NCBI RefSeq assembly: GCF_030813795.1
Contig: NZ_JAUSUX010000009.1
Coordinates: forward strand, 44,279-108,278
Reading direction: 5' to 3'
DNA: 64,000 nt
Source: Desulfofundulus luciae
Lineage (GTDB): Bacteria; Bacillota; Desulfotomaculia; Desulfotomaculales; Desulfovirgulaceae
Shown here piece after piece: positions 27,081 through 36,625 of the stretch; within the stretch, counting starts at the first letter, position 1; each line of letters begins with the position of its first letter. A model generated the notes under the pieces. That model saw only the letters and a list, made by a program, of their open reading frames with translations. It did no database searches and was not told where the DNA came from. The position numbers and the translations under genes are program-made.

Positions 27081-29285
27081 TTAATTTACCTTTTTTTTGA
27101 AAGTCTGCTTGAACTGCTCCAGGGTAATGAGCACAGACCGTGGCTTACTGCCCTCGTAACCTCCCACGATACCCTGCCTTTCCATAATGTCCATTAACCG
27201 GGCAGCCCGGGCGTACCCCACCCGGAGGCGCCTTTGCAGCAGGGAAATGGATGCGTGGCCTGTTTCAATAAAAATCTCCACGGCCCGGGGCAACAATTCA
27301 TCTTCCAGTTCTTTTTCCTGTTCTTCATGGTCTTCTTCATGAACGACCTGCGCTTCAAAGTGGGGGGCAGCCTGTTTCTTCAGGAAAGAAACAAGCGCTT
27401 CCACTTCCTGATCGGAGAGATAGGCTCCCTGGACCCGAATGGGTTTGGGCGCCCCCACCGGAAAAAAGAGCATGTCCCCCTTTCCCAGGAGCTTTTCCGC
27501 CCCGGCCATGTCCAGGATCGTGCGGGAATCAATTTGGGAAGAAACGGCAAAAGAGATCCGTGAAGGAATATTTGCCTTGATCAGGCCGGTTATGACATCC
27601 ACTGAAGGGCGCTGGGTGGCCACTACCAGGTGGATACCTGCGGCCCGGGCCATCTGGGCCAGGCGGCACACCGCGTCCTCTACATCGGCCGGCGCTACCA
27701 TCATTAAATCAGCCAGTTCATCAATGATGATCACAATCAACGGAAGCGGTCCCCGTGCCCCCATACCCGTCTCCTGGCTGCGGCAAAGCTCATTGTAACG
27801 AGTAATATCCCTTACTCCGGCCGCGGCAAAGAGCTCATAACGGTGTTCCATTTCTTTAACAGCCCAGCGCAGCGAGGTGGCCGCCTTTCTGGGATCCGTA
27901 ACCACGGGCGATACCAGGTGGGGGATCCCGTTGTATGTGGACAGCTCCACCATCTTTGGGTCGATAATTAAAAACTTTACTTCGTCGGGTGTAGCCTTAA
28001 AAAGAATGCTGGCAATGACGGTATTCAGGCAAACACTTTTCCCGGAGCCGGTTGCTCCGGCAATAAGCAGGTGGGGCATGCGGGCCAGGTCGGTCACTAC
28101 CGGGTTGCCGGTAATATCCTTGCCCAGGGCCACGGTGAGCCGGGAAGGCGCCTGCTGGAAATCGAGCGTTTCCAGCAGTTCCCTTAAATAGACCATTGAA
28201 ACTTCCCGGTTGGGCACTTCAATCCCTACGGCCGCTTTGCCAGGAATGGGTGCCTCAATCCGCACATCCGGCGCTGCCATGGACAGGGCAATATCATCGG
28301 CCAGGCCGACAATACGGCTAACCTTGATACCCGCCGGCGGCTGAATCTCATACCGGGTAATGGCCGGTCCCCGGGAAACCTGCACCACCCTGGCTTTTAC
28401 CCCAAAGCTGCTTAGAGTTTCTTCCAGTATACGAATATTTTCGGTAATATCCCTGCTATTCTTGATGCTTTTGGGCCGTGCCGGTTTGGAAAGCAGGCTC
28501 AAGGGAGGAAACTGGTAAGGTAAAGAGCCGGATGAAACCTCCTTTTCCCCGGCGGTTTCGCCGGACGGGTAAACGGGAGAAGGAACAATGCGCAAAGCCC
28601 GGGTCATACCCGTATTGCCCGCATTACTGTTACCGGGCTTTTCACCGGCCACTTCCGGGCTGGCTGCTTCCCCGGTTGATATCCCCGGCCCGCTTTGATC
28701 AATGATCACCGGCCCGGGGTCAGGCTCCTCCACTATCTCTTCCGCTTCCGTAAATAACAAACCTCCAACGCGCTCGTAGAGACTTTTAAGAGCACGCATT
28801 AGCCTGGCTAACAATGTACTTAAAGAAACGTTACTGCTTAAAAGCACCCCCATCAAAGTCAAAGTAGCCAGGACAACGTAGGTGCCCGTAAAACCGAAGG
28901 AACGCTCCAGAAGGAAATAGCAAACCGCCCCCACCAGGCCACCCCCTTCCCCGGCCAAGCCGGCTTCAAGGGAGTAATCCTGTGGCACCAGCATGTGTAA
29001 CAGGGTGAGGGCCACCACAAAGAGCAGGGCACCCCCATAGAAACGCCGGCCGGCCGCCCGCCCGTACGCCTTTCCCCGGACCAATCTTAAGCCCCAAAAA
29101 GCAAGCAGAAGGGGAAAAAGATATCTTCCCTCTCCGGCTATCCCCCGCAGCACCCGCTCCACCCCCAGGCTGACCAGCCCTACGGTGGGGTTAACCAGAC
29201 TGATCAGAGCCAAAAGGGACACACAGATTAAACCAATGCCGCTAAGCTCGTACTTTTGCCGGTCTTTTACCGGTCTTACTTTCAC
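27081..29285 (-). CDS. FtsK/SpoIIIE DNA translocase
   Basis: 734 aa from the GTG at 29285 (TGGAGG 9 nt upstream); an ATG at 29306 is in frame but lies too close to that site to use it. Four to five N-terminal membrane helices (about 15-160), a proline/glycine/serine linker, then the motor: GATGSGKS (410-417), LIIDPKMVEL, VIIIDELADLM and VATQRPSVDVITG. The C-terminal winged-helix gamma domain (LLQRRLRVGYARAARLMDIM) recognises chromosomal polarity sequences. It pumps DNA into the forespore or through the division septum. In many Firmicutes it follows tepA-ylzJ; here the lactate genes and uppP lie between. Confidence 0.95.
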   Translation of the reverse strand: MKVRPVKDRQKYELSGIGLICVSLLALISLVNPTVGLVSLGVERVLRGIAGEGRYLFPLLLAFWGLRLVRGKAYGRAAGRRFYGGALLFVVALTLLHMLVPQDYSLEAGLAGEGGGLVGAVCYFLLERSFGFTGTYVVLATLTLMGVLLSSNVSLSTLLARLMRALKSLYERVGGLLFTEAEEIVEEPDPGPVIIDQSGPGISTGEAASPEVAGEKPGNSNAGNTGMTRALRIVPSPVYPSGETAGEKEVSSGSLPYQFPPLSLLSKPARPKSIKNSRDITENIRILEETLSSFGVKARVVQVSRGPAITRYEIQPPAGIKVSRIVGLADDIALSMAAPDVRIEAPIPGKAAVGIEVPNREVSMVYLRELLETLDFQQAPSRLTVALGKDITGNPVVTDLARMPHLLIAGATGSGKSVCLNTVIASILFKATPDEVKFLIIDPKMVELSTYNGIPHLVSPVVTDPRKAATSLRWAVKEMEHRYELFAAAGVRDITRYNELCRSQETGMGARGPLPLIVIIIDELADLMMVAPADVEDAVCRLAQMARAAGIHLVVATQRPSVDVITGLIKANIPSRISFAVSSQIDSRTILDMAGAEKLLGKGDMLFFPVGAPKPIRVQGAYLSDQEVEALVSFLKKQAAPHFEAQVVHEEDHEEQEKELEDELLPRAVEIFIETGHASISLLQRRLRVGYARAARLMDIMERQGIVGGYEGSKPRSVLITLEQFKQTFKKKVN

Positions 29286-29442
29286 CCCAACCAGCCTCCA
29301 TCCCAATTATACCACATCCAATGGTAAAGCGCTGCACTATATCTATATTTTTCCACAAAGAAATCAGAACAGGGAAAACCGTTGAGCTTACCCGGGTACA
29401 ACCCATTACCAAAAGTCCTGTTCTTACTTTTTCCCTGCAATG

Positions 29443-29468
29443 CAAAAAGCCCCCGGATTTTTCCGGGG
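29443..29468 (-). terminator. Intrinsic terminator of the lactate-oxidation genes
   Basis: CCCCGGA and TCCGGGG form a 7-bp stem, followed by GCTTTTTGC on the minus strand, about 100 nt after the LutB-LutA stop. Confidence 0.8.
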
Positions 29469-29566
29469 ACTCGCAGTACATTTGTGTGCGACCTTGAAAA
29501 ATGGTTACCTGCTTGCCATTTGCACCCCCTGTTGGCGCCGGTAAAAACGGCATGAGCGTCTCAGAA

Positions 29567-31741
29567 TTAATTGTTTTTTCCATCCTGAACCTGTACCGTA
29601 CCGGCAATACAACTCGCGAGGATCTCTGCCGTATGCATCACCCGTATGGGCCGTCTTTCATGGTCTAGTCCGCCACTGATCTGCATCTGGCAACCCGGAC
29701 AGTCCAGGGCCACCACTTCTGCCCCACTGCCCAGTACGGCCTGCAGCTTGCGGTCCAGGACAGACCTGGAAAGCTCCGGAAACTTGATGGAATAGGACCC
29801 CCCAAAACCACAACAGAGAGCAGCGGGAGTCATTTCCACCAGTTCCGCCCCGGCGTCAATCAGCAACTGGCGCGGTTCACCGGTTACCCGCAGGCGGCGC
29901 TTCAAGTGGCAGGAGTCGTGGTAAGTAACCTTCTGCTTCAGGGGTATCATGAAAGGAACCAGCTTTTCCCTGTGAGCAAAAACAAAAGAGGAAAAGTCCG
30001 TTACTTTTTCCGCCAGCCACCTGGCCCGTTTGCTCCAAACCGGATCATCGGCCAGAAGCTGCGGGTAGAGAAACTTCAGTGCTTCGGCACAGGTCGGGCA
30101 GGCGGTAAGCACATACCTGGCATTTATATTCTCAAAGGCGGCGATATTTTGCCGCGCCAGTTCGGTAAAACTGTTAGTCAAACCCACCTGTCTGGCCGGA
30201 TAACCACAGCAGGTTTGTCCCTCCGGGCAGAGCATTTCAAATCCCAAAGATGCCAAAACTTTAGCTACGGACTCACCAATACCCGGGTAGACAAAATCTA
30301 CCAGACATCCAGAAAAGAAGGCTACACGGTCAACTACCCTGCCCGGTCGGGGCAGCTTGTCAACCCGCTCCCGGAAAGGAATCTCCGCAATGGCGGGCAG
30401 AGAGCGTCCTTCAGTTAAACCGGCTAAAAAGAGGGGTAAGTGACGGATCTTTCCCTCCCGGGTAAAGGGCTTTTGCAACCGGGAGGCAGCCTTTAACAGT
30501 TTATGGAAGACCCTCCGGTTGACCAGCACTTTTTCAAAGATCACTCTCTGGACATAGCTCATGCCTTCCTTTTCCACTGTCCGCCGCCTGAGTTCACCAA
30601 TAAGCCCGGGCAGGTCAATGTTGCCCGAACAGTAATCCCGGCAGCGCTCACAACCCAGGCACAAGTTCTGCACCTGCTGTGCCTTTTGCGGGTCGGTGAA
30701 GAAGGCAGTGAGCACGGTCCCAATGCCGCCGGTATAAACATCCCCAAACACCCCCCCGACCAACTGGTAAATGGGGCAAACGTTTAAACAGGCGGCACAA
30801 CGCACACACTGCAGGGCTTCTCTAAAGACGGGATCACCGGCCATCCGGGTGCGGCCGTTATCCAGAAGAATGATATGCAGTTCCTTTTGCTCGTGGTAGT
30901 TGCCGTTGGGGTCCACCGCCGGAACAGCACCGGTAATCATGGTCACGTAGGTAGTAATGTGCTGGGCCGTGGCACTGCGCGGCAGTACTTCCAGTATGGG
31001 TACAATATCCGTAAAGCGGGGCACCAGTTTTTCCAGGCCGACGATGATTACATGCACCGGGGGCAAAGTGGTGGTCAGCCGCCCGTTGCCTTCATTGGTG
31101 ACCATGACGATCGTACCCGTTTCGGCCACGGCAATGTTCGCACCGGAAATGCCCATCCAGGAGGAAAGAAACTTCTTGCGCAGCTCCCTGCGGGCCAGCT
31201 TGACCATGGAGGAAATGTCCGGTTCCACCGGCTCTTTAATTTCCCGGCTGAAGATTTCAGCCACTTCGTTCCGGCTCATGTGAATGGCCGGCATGACCAT
31301 GTGGGAAGGGCGTTGACAGGCAAGCTGGATGATCCACTCACCCAGATCCGTTTCCACGGCCTCTAAACCCTGTTCCTTTAAATATTCGTTTAAATGGATC
31401 TCCTCGCTGGCCATGGACTTGGACTTGACGATGGTCTTGATGTCCTTGGACTTGGCCAGCCGGGCAATGTATTCGCGGGCATCCTGGGCGGTAGCCGCCC
31501 GGAAAACAGTGGCGCCACGACGGGTAGCCTCCCGGCTAAATTGTATGGCCAGCTCTTCCATGCGTTCCGCCGCTTCCCGCTTGATCCGGGCTACTTCCCG
31601 GCGCAGTCCCTCAAAATCCTTATGCCGGTAAGCCTGTTCCCTGGCAATGACATAGTTATCGGCAAACTTTCCCAGGGCGGAACAAACACTTGTATTGGCC
31701 AGGGCCTCCCGGGTCGCCTGCCGTAAGGCTGCTTTACTCAC
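29567..31741 (-). CDS. LutB-LutA fusion: LUD and iron-sulfur lactate oxidation protein
   Basis: 724 aa from the GTG at 31741, which follows AAGGAGG by 8 nt. The N-terminal part is LutB-like: a LUD domain (with VKSKSMASEEIHLNEYL and GANIAVAETGTIVMVTNEGNGR) and two 4Fe-4S motifs, CVRCAACLNVCPIY and CLGCERCRDYC. The C-terminal part (about 470-724) is LutA/GlpC-like, with cysteine-rich CCG blocks SGCLVDF...CCGYPARQVG and DSCHLKR...CCGFGGSYS...DCPGCQ. In Bacillus these are separate LutA and LutB proteins. With LutC it should oxidise lactate to pyruvate at the membrane. The fusion is seen directly; the electron acceptor is unknown. Confidence 0.88.
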   Translation of the reverse strand: MSKAALRQATREALANTSVCSALGKFADNYVIAREQAYRHKDFEGLRREVARIKREAAERMEELAIQFSREATRRGATVFRAATAQDAREYIARLAKSKDIKTIVKSKSMASEEIHLNEYLKEQGLEAVETDLGEWIIQLACQRPSHMVMPAIHMSRNEVAEIFSREIKEPVEPDISSMVKLARRELRKKFLSSWMGISGANIAVAETGTIVMVTNEGNGRLTTTLPPVHVIIVGLEKLVPRFTDIVPILEVLPRSATAQHITTYVTMITGAVPAVDPNGNYHEQKELHIILLDNGRTRMAGDPVFREALQCVRCAACLNVCPIYQLVGGVFGDVYTGGIGTVLTAFFTDPQKAQQVQNLCLGCERCRDYCSGNIDLPGLIGELRRRTVEKEGMSYVQRVIFEKVLVNRRVFHKLLKAASRLQKPFTREGKIRHLPLFLAGLTEGRSLPAIAEIPFRERVDKLPRPGRVVDRVAFFSGCLVDFVYPGIGESVAKVLASLGFEMLCPEGQTCCGYPARQVGLTNSFTELARQNIAAFENINARYVLTACPTCAEALKFLYPQLLADDPVWSKRARWLAEKVTDFSSFVFAHREKLVPFMIPLKQKVTYHDSCHLKRRLRVTGEPRQLLIDAGAELVEMTPAALCCGFGGSYSIKFPELSRSVLDRKLQAVLGSGAEVVALDCPGCQMQISGGLDHERRPIRVMHTAEILASCIAGTVQVQDGKNN

Positions 31742-32333
31742 CGGCACACCCTCCTTCATCAATGAAGATGACCACCACTCTGCCCGGCCCGTGCACGCCA
31801 ATGGTTAGCACGCGCTCGATATCTGCCGTACGGCTGGGGCCGGAAATAAAAGCCAGGTAACCGGGAATTTGACCCCGGGCCGCCAGGCTATAAATTGCCT
31901 CCATTAAAGTACCCACCAGCCGGCGGGTGGATACCACGGCGAGGTGCGCGGGGGGAAGCATGGATACCAGCCGCTGGTCAATTTCAGTGGCATCCTGAAC
32001 CAGCGTCCCCGTCTCAGCAATGGCCATTTCAAAGGACGATATGCCCAGGTCTGCCGCTCCGGCCCGCTCCCGGGGATTACCGCCGGTGACTTCCGCTCCG
32101 GCCCCGGCTACTGCTGCAGCCAGGTCAAGGGCGGTTACAAGAGGTGATTCGGCCAGGGCAACCTTTCTGGCACCCATCTCCCGGACCAGCTTAACCACCA
32201 GTTCCCTGGCCTTAGCCAAATCGGACACCCGGTAGACTTCAGTTCCCAAGGCCCGGGCCCTGGTAACAAATTCCTCGTATAGTTGCTCCAAATTCCGGTT
32301 TCTATCCGGCAATAGCTCTTTGTTTAAAGCCAC
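31734..32333 (-). CDS. lutC: LUD-domain lactate utilization protein LutC
   Basis: 199 aa LUD-domain protein without iron-sulfur motifs. ALAESPLVTALDL, FEMAIAETGTLVQDATEIDQR, VVSTRRLVGTLMEAIYSL and ISGPSRTADIERVLTIGVHGP are the LutC/YkgG blocks, the last being the conserved C-terminal motif. It completes the LutABC lactate-oxidation complex and overlaps the following LutB-LutA gene by 8 nt. It starts with GTG at 32333 behind GAAAGGAATG. Confidence 0.9.
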   Translation of the reverse strand: MALNKELLPDRNRNLEQLYEEFVTRARALGTEVYRVSDLAKARELVVKLVREMGARKVALAESPLVTALDLAAAVAGAGAEVTGGNPRERAGAADLGISSFEMAIAETGTLVQDATEIDQRLVSMLPPAHLAVVSTRRLVGTLMEAIYSLAARGQIPGYLAFISGPSRTADIERVLTIGVHGPGRVVVIFIDEGGCAGE

Positions 32334-32411
32334 GGGCTGTTCATTCCTTTCCCGGAAGATCCCGGCCGGATCATTCCATCCAGCCGGGATAAAAACCTCC
32401 TTGATGTTCTT

Positions 32412-34175
32412 TTATGCACTCCGGCGACCGTTCAAGGCCTCCAGAGAGCCCTTTTGCCGGGAAGCAACTAATCCCAGCAACAAAATGAACGCTGCTGTCA
32501 GCAACAGGATGGTTACCCCGCCGCCGGAAGTCGCGCCGGTTGACGCAGAGGCACCGGCAGCTTTGGCCATGGCCGGCACCATCCAGTCGAACACATAGGC
32601 CTGCAGTAATGTAATTACACAGATGATCAGAGTAAAAAAGATACTGTGACCGACGGTAAAACGGAACAGTTCCCCTTCCCGGCCGACCAGACCCGTGGAG
32701 GCCGCACCCACGGCAAGGCTCTGGGGGGAGATCATCTTGGCCGCCACCCCGCCACTGCTGTTGGCCGCCACGGTAAGCACCGGGTTAACTCCAATCTGTT
32801 CAGCGGTAATCTGTTGCATCTTGCAAAACAGGGCGTTAGATGAAGTATCACTGCCAGTGACGAATACACCCAGCCAGCCCAGGAGGGGGGCCATGAAGGG
32901 GAAGAAAGTGCCGGTGACGGTAAAGGCTTTCCCCAGGGTGGGGGTCATGCCGGACCAGTTGGCCACATAAGCAAAGCCCAATACAGAAGCGATGGTCAAC
33001 AGGGCAAAGCGCAGGTCCTTTAAGGTTTTTGCGAAGACCTCCAGGAACTGGCCGGGGCCTACCCGCAAAATCATGGCGCTGATAATGGCCGCAATCAAAA
33101 TGGCCGTCCCGCCGGCAGAAAGCCAGTTGAAGTTATAGACCACGGCGAGGGGCTTCCCACCGGCAATGATGGCCTGGTCCAGACCGCTGAACACGATCTT
33201 GATGCTGACTTTATCCAGAACCGCCTTGACAGATTTGAGGCCCCAGTCGCTGATCAGCACCGTCAGGACGATAAAGGGCGACCAGGCCTTGAGTACAGCC
33301 CCGGCCGAATGCTTTTTCACTTTTAGAGTCACCGGAGGTTCATCGGCAAAACGCCAGACATTTTTCGGGTTCCAAACCCGGAGAAAGAAAACCAGGGCAA
33401 CGATGGAAACCAGGGAGGACAGGATGTCCGGCAGCATGGGGGTCATGTAGTTGGAAGAGAACCACTGGGCCACGGCAAAAGAAACACCGCTGACCAGGAT
33501 GGCGGGCATGACTTCCATGGCACCCTTCCACCCGGCCATAATGAAGACCAACCAGAAAGGTACGAAAACCGAAAGGAAGGGCAGCTGGCGGCCGACCATC
33601 TGGCTGATGGCCATGGCATCGATGCCGGTTACCGCACCGGCGGTAATGATGGGAATACCGATACCCCCGAAGGCCACCGGGGCGGTGTTGGCAATTAAGC
33701 AAATGCCGGCGGCATACAGGGGGTTGAAACCGAGGCCGGCCAGCATAGCCGCCGTAATGGCTACGGGAGTACCAAAGCCGGCCGCCCCCTCCAGGAAGGC
33801 ACCGAAGGAAAAAGCAATTAAGAGCGCCTGCAGGCGGTGGTCTTCGGTAATGGAAGCAATAGAATCCTTGATGATTTCAAACTGGCCGGTTTTTACCGTC
33901 AGGTTGTACAGGAAAACTGCCGTAACCACAATCCAGCCAATGGGGAAAAGGCCCGTCATTACGCCGTAAAGGGCGGTTAAAAACGCCATGTTCCCCGGCA
34001 TACCATGAACTCCTATGGCCAGTACCAAGGCCAGAGCCAGGGTAATAAGACCGGCAAGATGCCCTTTCATCCGCCATATGGCCAGGGCACAGAACAGGAA
34101 GATGATGGGCAGGGCGTCTACCAGGGCCGAAAGACCCAGGTTGCCCAGGGGGTTGATTGCCTGTGTCCACGTCAT
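32412..34175 (-). CDS. lctP: L-lactate permease (LctP family)
   Basis: 587 aa polytopic membrane protein (about 12-14 helices). The ATG at 34175 follows AAGGAGGAATGG. The blocks SFGAFLEGAAGFGTPVAITAAML, ANTAPVAFGGIGIPI and WLGVFVTGSDTSSNALFCKMQ are characteristic of the lactate permease family. It imports lactate for the LutC and LutBA proteins encoded just downstream. A regulator of the FadR type and a palindromic candidate operator lie upstream. Confidence 0.95.
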   Translation of the reverse strand: MTWTQAINPLGNLGLSALVDALPIIFLFCALAIWRMKGHLAGLITLALALVLAIGVHGMPGNMAFLTALYGVMTGLFPIGWIVVTAVFLYNLTVKTGQFEIIKDSIASITEDHRLQALLIAFSFGAFLEGAAGFGTPVAITAAMLAGLGFNPLYAAGICLIANTAPVAFGGIGIPIITAGAVTGIDAMAISQMVGRQLPFLSVFVPFWLVFIMAGWKGAMEVMPAILVSGVSFAVAQWFSSNYMTPMLPDILSSLVSIVALVFFLRVWNPKNVWRFADEPPVTLKVKKHSAGAVLKAWSPFIVLTVLISDWGLKSVKAVLDKVSIKIVFSGLDQAIIAGGKPLAVVYNFNWLSAGGTAILIAAIISAMILRVGPGQFLEVFAKTLKDLRFALLTIASVLGFAYVANWSGMTPTLGKAFTVTGTFFPFMAPLLGWLGVFVTGSDTSSNALFCKMQQITAEQIGVNPVLTVAANSSGGVAAKMISPQSLAVGAASTGLVGREGELFRFTVGHSIFFTLIICVITLLQAYVFDWMVPAMAKAAGASASTGATSGGGVTILLLTAAFILLLGLVASRQKGSLEALNGRRSA

Positions 34176-34318
34176 GGCACCATTCCTCCTTATCAACAAG
34201 TACCAAGAAATAAATTAGTCCGAAAACTCCACTAAACTTGATATGGGTTAATTATCAGTCCTTTCTAACTCTCACCACCCTTTCATCATAATATCAATGG
34301 TTTGAGCTAGCATAGGAT

Positions 34319-34337
34319 TTGATGGTCAGACCATCAA
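34319..34337. promoter_or_regulatory. Candidate operator for the FadR-type lactate regulator
   Basis: TTGATGGTC-A-GACCATCAA is a perfect 19-bp palindrome with the TGGTC/GACCA core favoured by FadR-subfamily regulators such as LldR and PdhR. It is about 145 bp upstream of lctP and next to the regulator gene. Confidence 0.6.
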
Positions 34338-34526
34338 GATATATAATTCTAGAAGATAATAAATTTTCCTTCTTCGGCAATCTTTTTTTTCTCAAAAATC
34401 ACGTTTATTTTTAAAAAAATTGCAGTGGTCGAAAATGACTCGCCTCCCCATTACGCCAGGCTGCGGCTTTCCCAGCAACATAAAAGCCAAGAAAAGCGCC
34501 GCATGAAAATCAGCATATCTTAATAG

Positions 34527-34542
34527 TTGGTGGCCTGACCAA
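34527..34542. promoter_or_regulatory. Second candidate operator half-site pair
   Basis: TTGGTGGCCTGACCAA has 5-bp inverted arms (TTGGT/ACCAA) like the core of the first site. It may be a second binding site that loops with it. Confidence 0.4.
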
Positions 34543-34593
34543 TTATCTTAATCATTCTATGCAGGCTAATAAAATCCTTCTGGATAACAAAAT

Positions 34594-34626
34594 TTTCGCA
34601 AAAAGTCCCCCTAAAAAGGGGGACTT
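34594..34626 (-). terminator. Intrinsic terminator of the FadR-type regulator gene
   Basis: AAGTCCCCC and GGGGGACTT form a perfect 9-bp stem, then TTTTTGCG on the minus strand, about 30 nt after the regulator stop. Confidence 0.9.
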
Positions 34627-34652
34627 GCTGAATTAAATTTTTTCAAATATAA

Positions 34653-35390
34653 TCAACTTTCATTTTGTCGAAGTTTATGCAGGTTGACCCGTACCAGCTC
34701 CACTTCCACTTTCCACAGGTGCTGGTACATCAATTCCCTGGCCCGGGATCTATCCCGCGCGGCCACGGCCAGGTAAATGTCGCGGTGCTCTTCAAATAGC
34801 CGCCGGGTGGTGCCGGAAGTGGCGGAAAGCCACAGGGCCCTGGTCACCCGTAAAGTCTGACTGATAGTCTCCTGAACGGTGTTCATCAACCGGCTCAACA
34901 AGGGGTTCTGGCTGGCCTGAGCCAGAGTAAGGTGAAAGCGCAAATCCAGTTGCTCGGCTTTCTCTCCTGCGGGGAGATCTTCTTCCATCTCTTCCACCAC
35001 TGCCTTCAGTTCCTGCAACAGTCCGGAAGTGCATCTTTCGGCAGCCAGGCCGGCGGCCTCCACTTCCAGGGCCTTGCGCACCTCCAGGATATTCTGCAGT
35101 TTATCCTTTTCCAGGAGCAAAATAAAGGTCAGGGGTTCAATAACGGCATTCGGCCCGGGCCGCTTGACATAAATCCCCTCTCCATGCCTGATTTCCAGAA
35201 TACCGGCCAAATTCAGGGCCGAAAGAGCCTCCCTGACCGAGGCCCGGCTCACCTGCAACCGTTCAGAAAGCTCCCTTTCCGTAAGCAATTTGTCACCGGG
35301 TGCCAGTTGACCTTCAATGATCAGCTTCTTGATCTGTTCCAAAATGCTTTCAGAAGTGCGTTTAGTTTTTACTGGTTTAAATTCGGCCAT
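34653..35390 (-). CDS. GntR-family regulator, FadR subfamily (LldR-like)
   Basis: 245 aa. The N-terminal winged helix (about 10-75) reads SILEQIKKLIIEGQLAPGDKLLTERELSERL, then SRASVREALSALNLAGILEIRHGEGIYV; the C-terminal FCD ligand domain is all-helical with RFHLTLAQASQNPLLSRLM and EEHRDIYLAVAARDRSRA, which include the metal-binding histidines. Together with the adjacent lactate permease and Lut genes this is most likely a lactate-responsive repressor. The ATG follows GGGGTAAAA. Confidence 0.88.
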   Translation of the reverse strand: MAEFKPVKTKRTSESILEQIKKLIIEGQLAPGDKLLTERELSERLQVSRASVREALSALNLAGILEIRHGEGIYVKRPGPNAVIEPLTFILLLEKDKLQNILEVRKALEVEAAGLAAERCTSGLLQELKAVVEEMEEDLPAGEKAEQLDLRFHLTLAQASQNPLLSRLMNTVQETISQTLRVTRALWLSATSGTTRRLFEEHRDIYLAVAARDRSRARELMYQHLWKVEVELVRVNLHKLRQNES

Positions 35391-35411
35391 TTTTACCCCT
35401 ACCCCAATTTT

Positions 35412-36209
35412 TCACCTGATTCCGGCAAGAGCCAGGAATATTACCGCCGCCCCCAGGATCAGGCGGTACCAGATAAAAATGCCGAAACTATGGCGGGTGA
35501 GAAAACGTAGAAGAAATTTAATGGAAAGGAACCCCCCCACCGCCGAAACAGCCACGCCAGCTAAAAAAGGGGGGTTCAGGTCGGCGGGAGTTAATTTGGG
35601 CAACTGCATCACTCCAGCCCCGAAAATGATAGGTGTAGACATGAGAAAGGAAAAGCGGGCTGCCGCCTCCCGATCCAGGCCGGCCATGCGCCCCACGGCC
35701 ATGGTGATGCCCGAGCGGGAAACTCCCGGGATGATCGCCAGAGCCTGGGATAGGCCGATCCACAGGCTTTCACCCAGACCAACCTCTTCCAATCGCTTGT
35801 AAGCGGGAGCCCGTGTATCAGCCAGATAAAGGATTACCCCCATGACCATGAGCATGATCCCAATTACCAGAGGCTCCCGGAAAATTGTTTCCGCCTGTTT
35901 CTCAAACAGGTAACCAATGGCTGCACCGGGAATGGTGGCGGCCACTAAATACCAGAACAAACGGCCTTCGGTGGTACGGCGCCGCAGCAAACCGTCGTGT
36001 AATAAAATTAACCAGTCCTGCCAGAAAAAAGCCACCACGGCCACCAGAGTACCCATGTGTAGCGCCACGTCAAAAGTTAATCCCTCATAATGCCAGCCCA
36101 TTAACCAGGGTACCAGCACCAGGTGGGCGGAACTGGAAATGGGCAAAAACTCTCCCACTCCCTGGACTATTCCCAGGATTACGGCTTCAAACACGCTCAA
36201 TTCAACCAC
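35412..36209 (-). CDS. uppP: Undecaprenyl-diphosphatase
   Basis: 265 aa UppP/BacA membrane protein. The catalytic blocks are GVGEFLPISSSAHLVL (17-32) and PGVSRSGITMAVGRMAGLDREAAARFSF, plus about seven membrane helices. It recycles the lipid carrier of peptidoglycan synthesis and confers bacitracin tolerance. The first codon is GTG at 36209 or, with better spacing from GGGGTGG, TTG at 36200. Confidence 0.95.
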   Translation of the reverse strand: MVELSVFEAVILGIVQGVGEFLPISSSAHLVLVPWLMGWHYEGLTFDVALHMGTLVAVVAFFWQDWLILLHDGLLRRRTTEGRLFWYLVAATIPGAAIGYLFEKQAETIFREPLVIGIMLMVMGVILYLADTRAPAYKRLEEVGLGESLWIGLSQALAIIPGVSRSGITMAVGRMAGLDREAAARFSFLMSTPIIFGAGVMQLPKLTPADLNPPFLAGVAVSAVGGFLSIKFLLRFLTRHSFGIFIWYRLILGAAVIFLALAGIR

Positions 36210-36251
36210 CCCGTATATTACTGCTTTCAGTCCTCCAACGCTAGCTTTATC

Positions 36252-36260
36252 ATTATAGCA
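36252..36260 (-). promoter_or_regulatory. Extended -10 promoter of uppP
   Basis: TGCTATAAT on the minus strand is a perfect extended -10 element, about 40 nt before the uppP start. No good -35 is visible, which is usual for this class. Confidence 0.45.
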
Positions 36261-36345
36261 TACTGGTAAAATATATGGCCAGACAGTTGTTTAAAAAATT
36301 GACGCATTCAATTCCCGGCAAAGGCAGGCCAAAAGCCTTCCCCCA

Positions 36346-36370
36346 CAAAAAAATCAGGGCGGCATCGCCC
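36346..36370 (-). terminator. Intrinsic terminator after ylzJ
   Basis: GGGCG and CGCCC pair around ATGC, followed by TGATTTTTTTG on the minus strand, 13 nt after the ylzJ stop. Confidence 0.65.
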
Positions 36371-36382
36371 CCGCCCGGCCGT

Positions 36383-36625
36383 TCATGAATGCCAGCCCGT
36401 CTGGGTACATCTGAATAACTTTACCACAGCACCGGGATAAAGATCGCTTCTGAGATAATCCAGGGGATCGGTACTTAAAAGGCGCACCACCCTGCCTTCT
36501 CCGGGTCCGGTGTCCTGAATCAACACAGGCACGCCATCAATGTTTACCTCTCTGGTGGGAGCAGGCTGGATTTCCTCCAGGCCTTCAAAAACTAATTCTA
36601 ACTGCATGGGAGTATATAAGATCAC
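36383..36625 (-). CDS. ylzJ: YlzJ-like protein
   Basis: 80 aa from the GTG at 36625, which overlaps the tepA stop codon and gives the family start [15 protein letters not shown]; a longer reading from 36655 is possible. YlzJ is a small protein of unknown role encoded directly after tepA in sporulating Firmicutes. The centre [33 protein letters not shown] is beta-rich. The conserved position confirms that the fragment upstream is tepA. Confidence 0.8.
   Translation of the reverse strand: MILYTPMQLELVFEGLEEIQPAPTREVNIDGVPVLIQDTGPGEGRVVRLLSTDPLDYLRSDLYPGAVVKLFRCTQTGWHS

Larger units (their letters stand above)
34200..34652. other. Control region between the FadR-type regulator and lctP
   Basis: About 450 bp, AT-rich compared with its neighbours, no gene. 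It contains the regulator's terminator (34594-34626), a perfect 19-bp palindrome (34319-34337) and a second related half-site pair (34527-34542). Confidence 0.7.
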
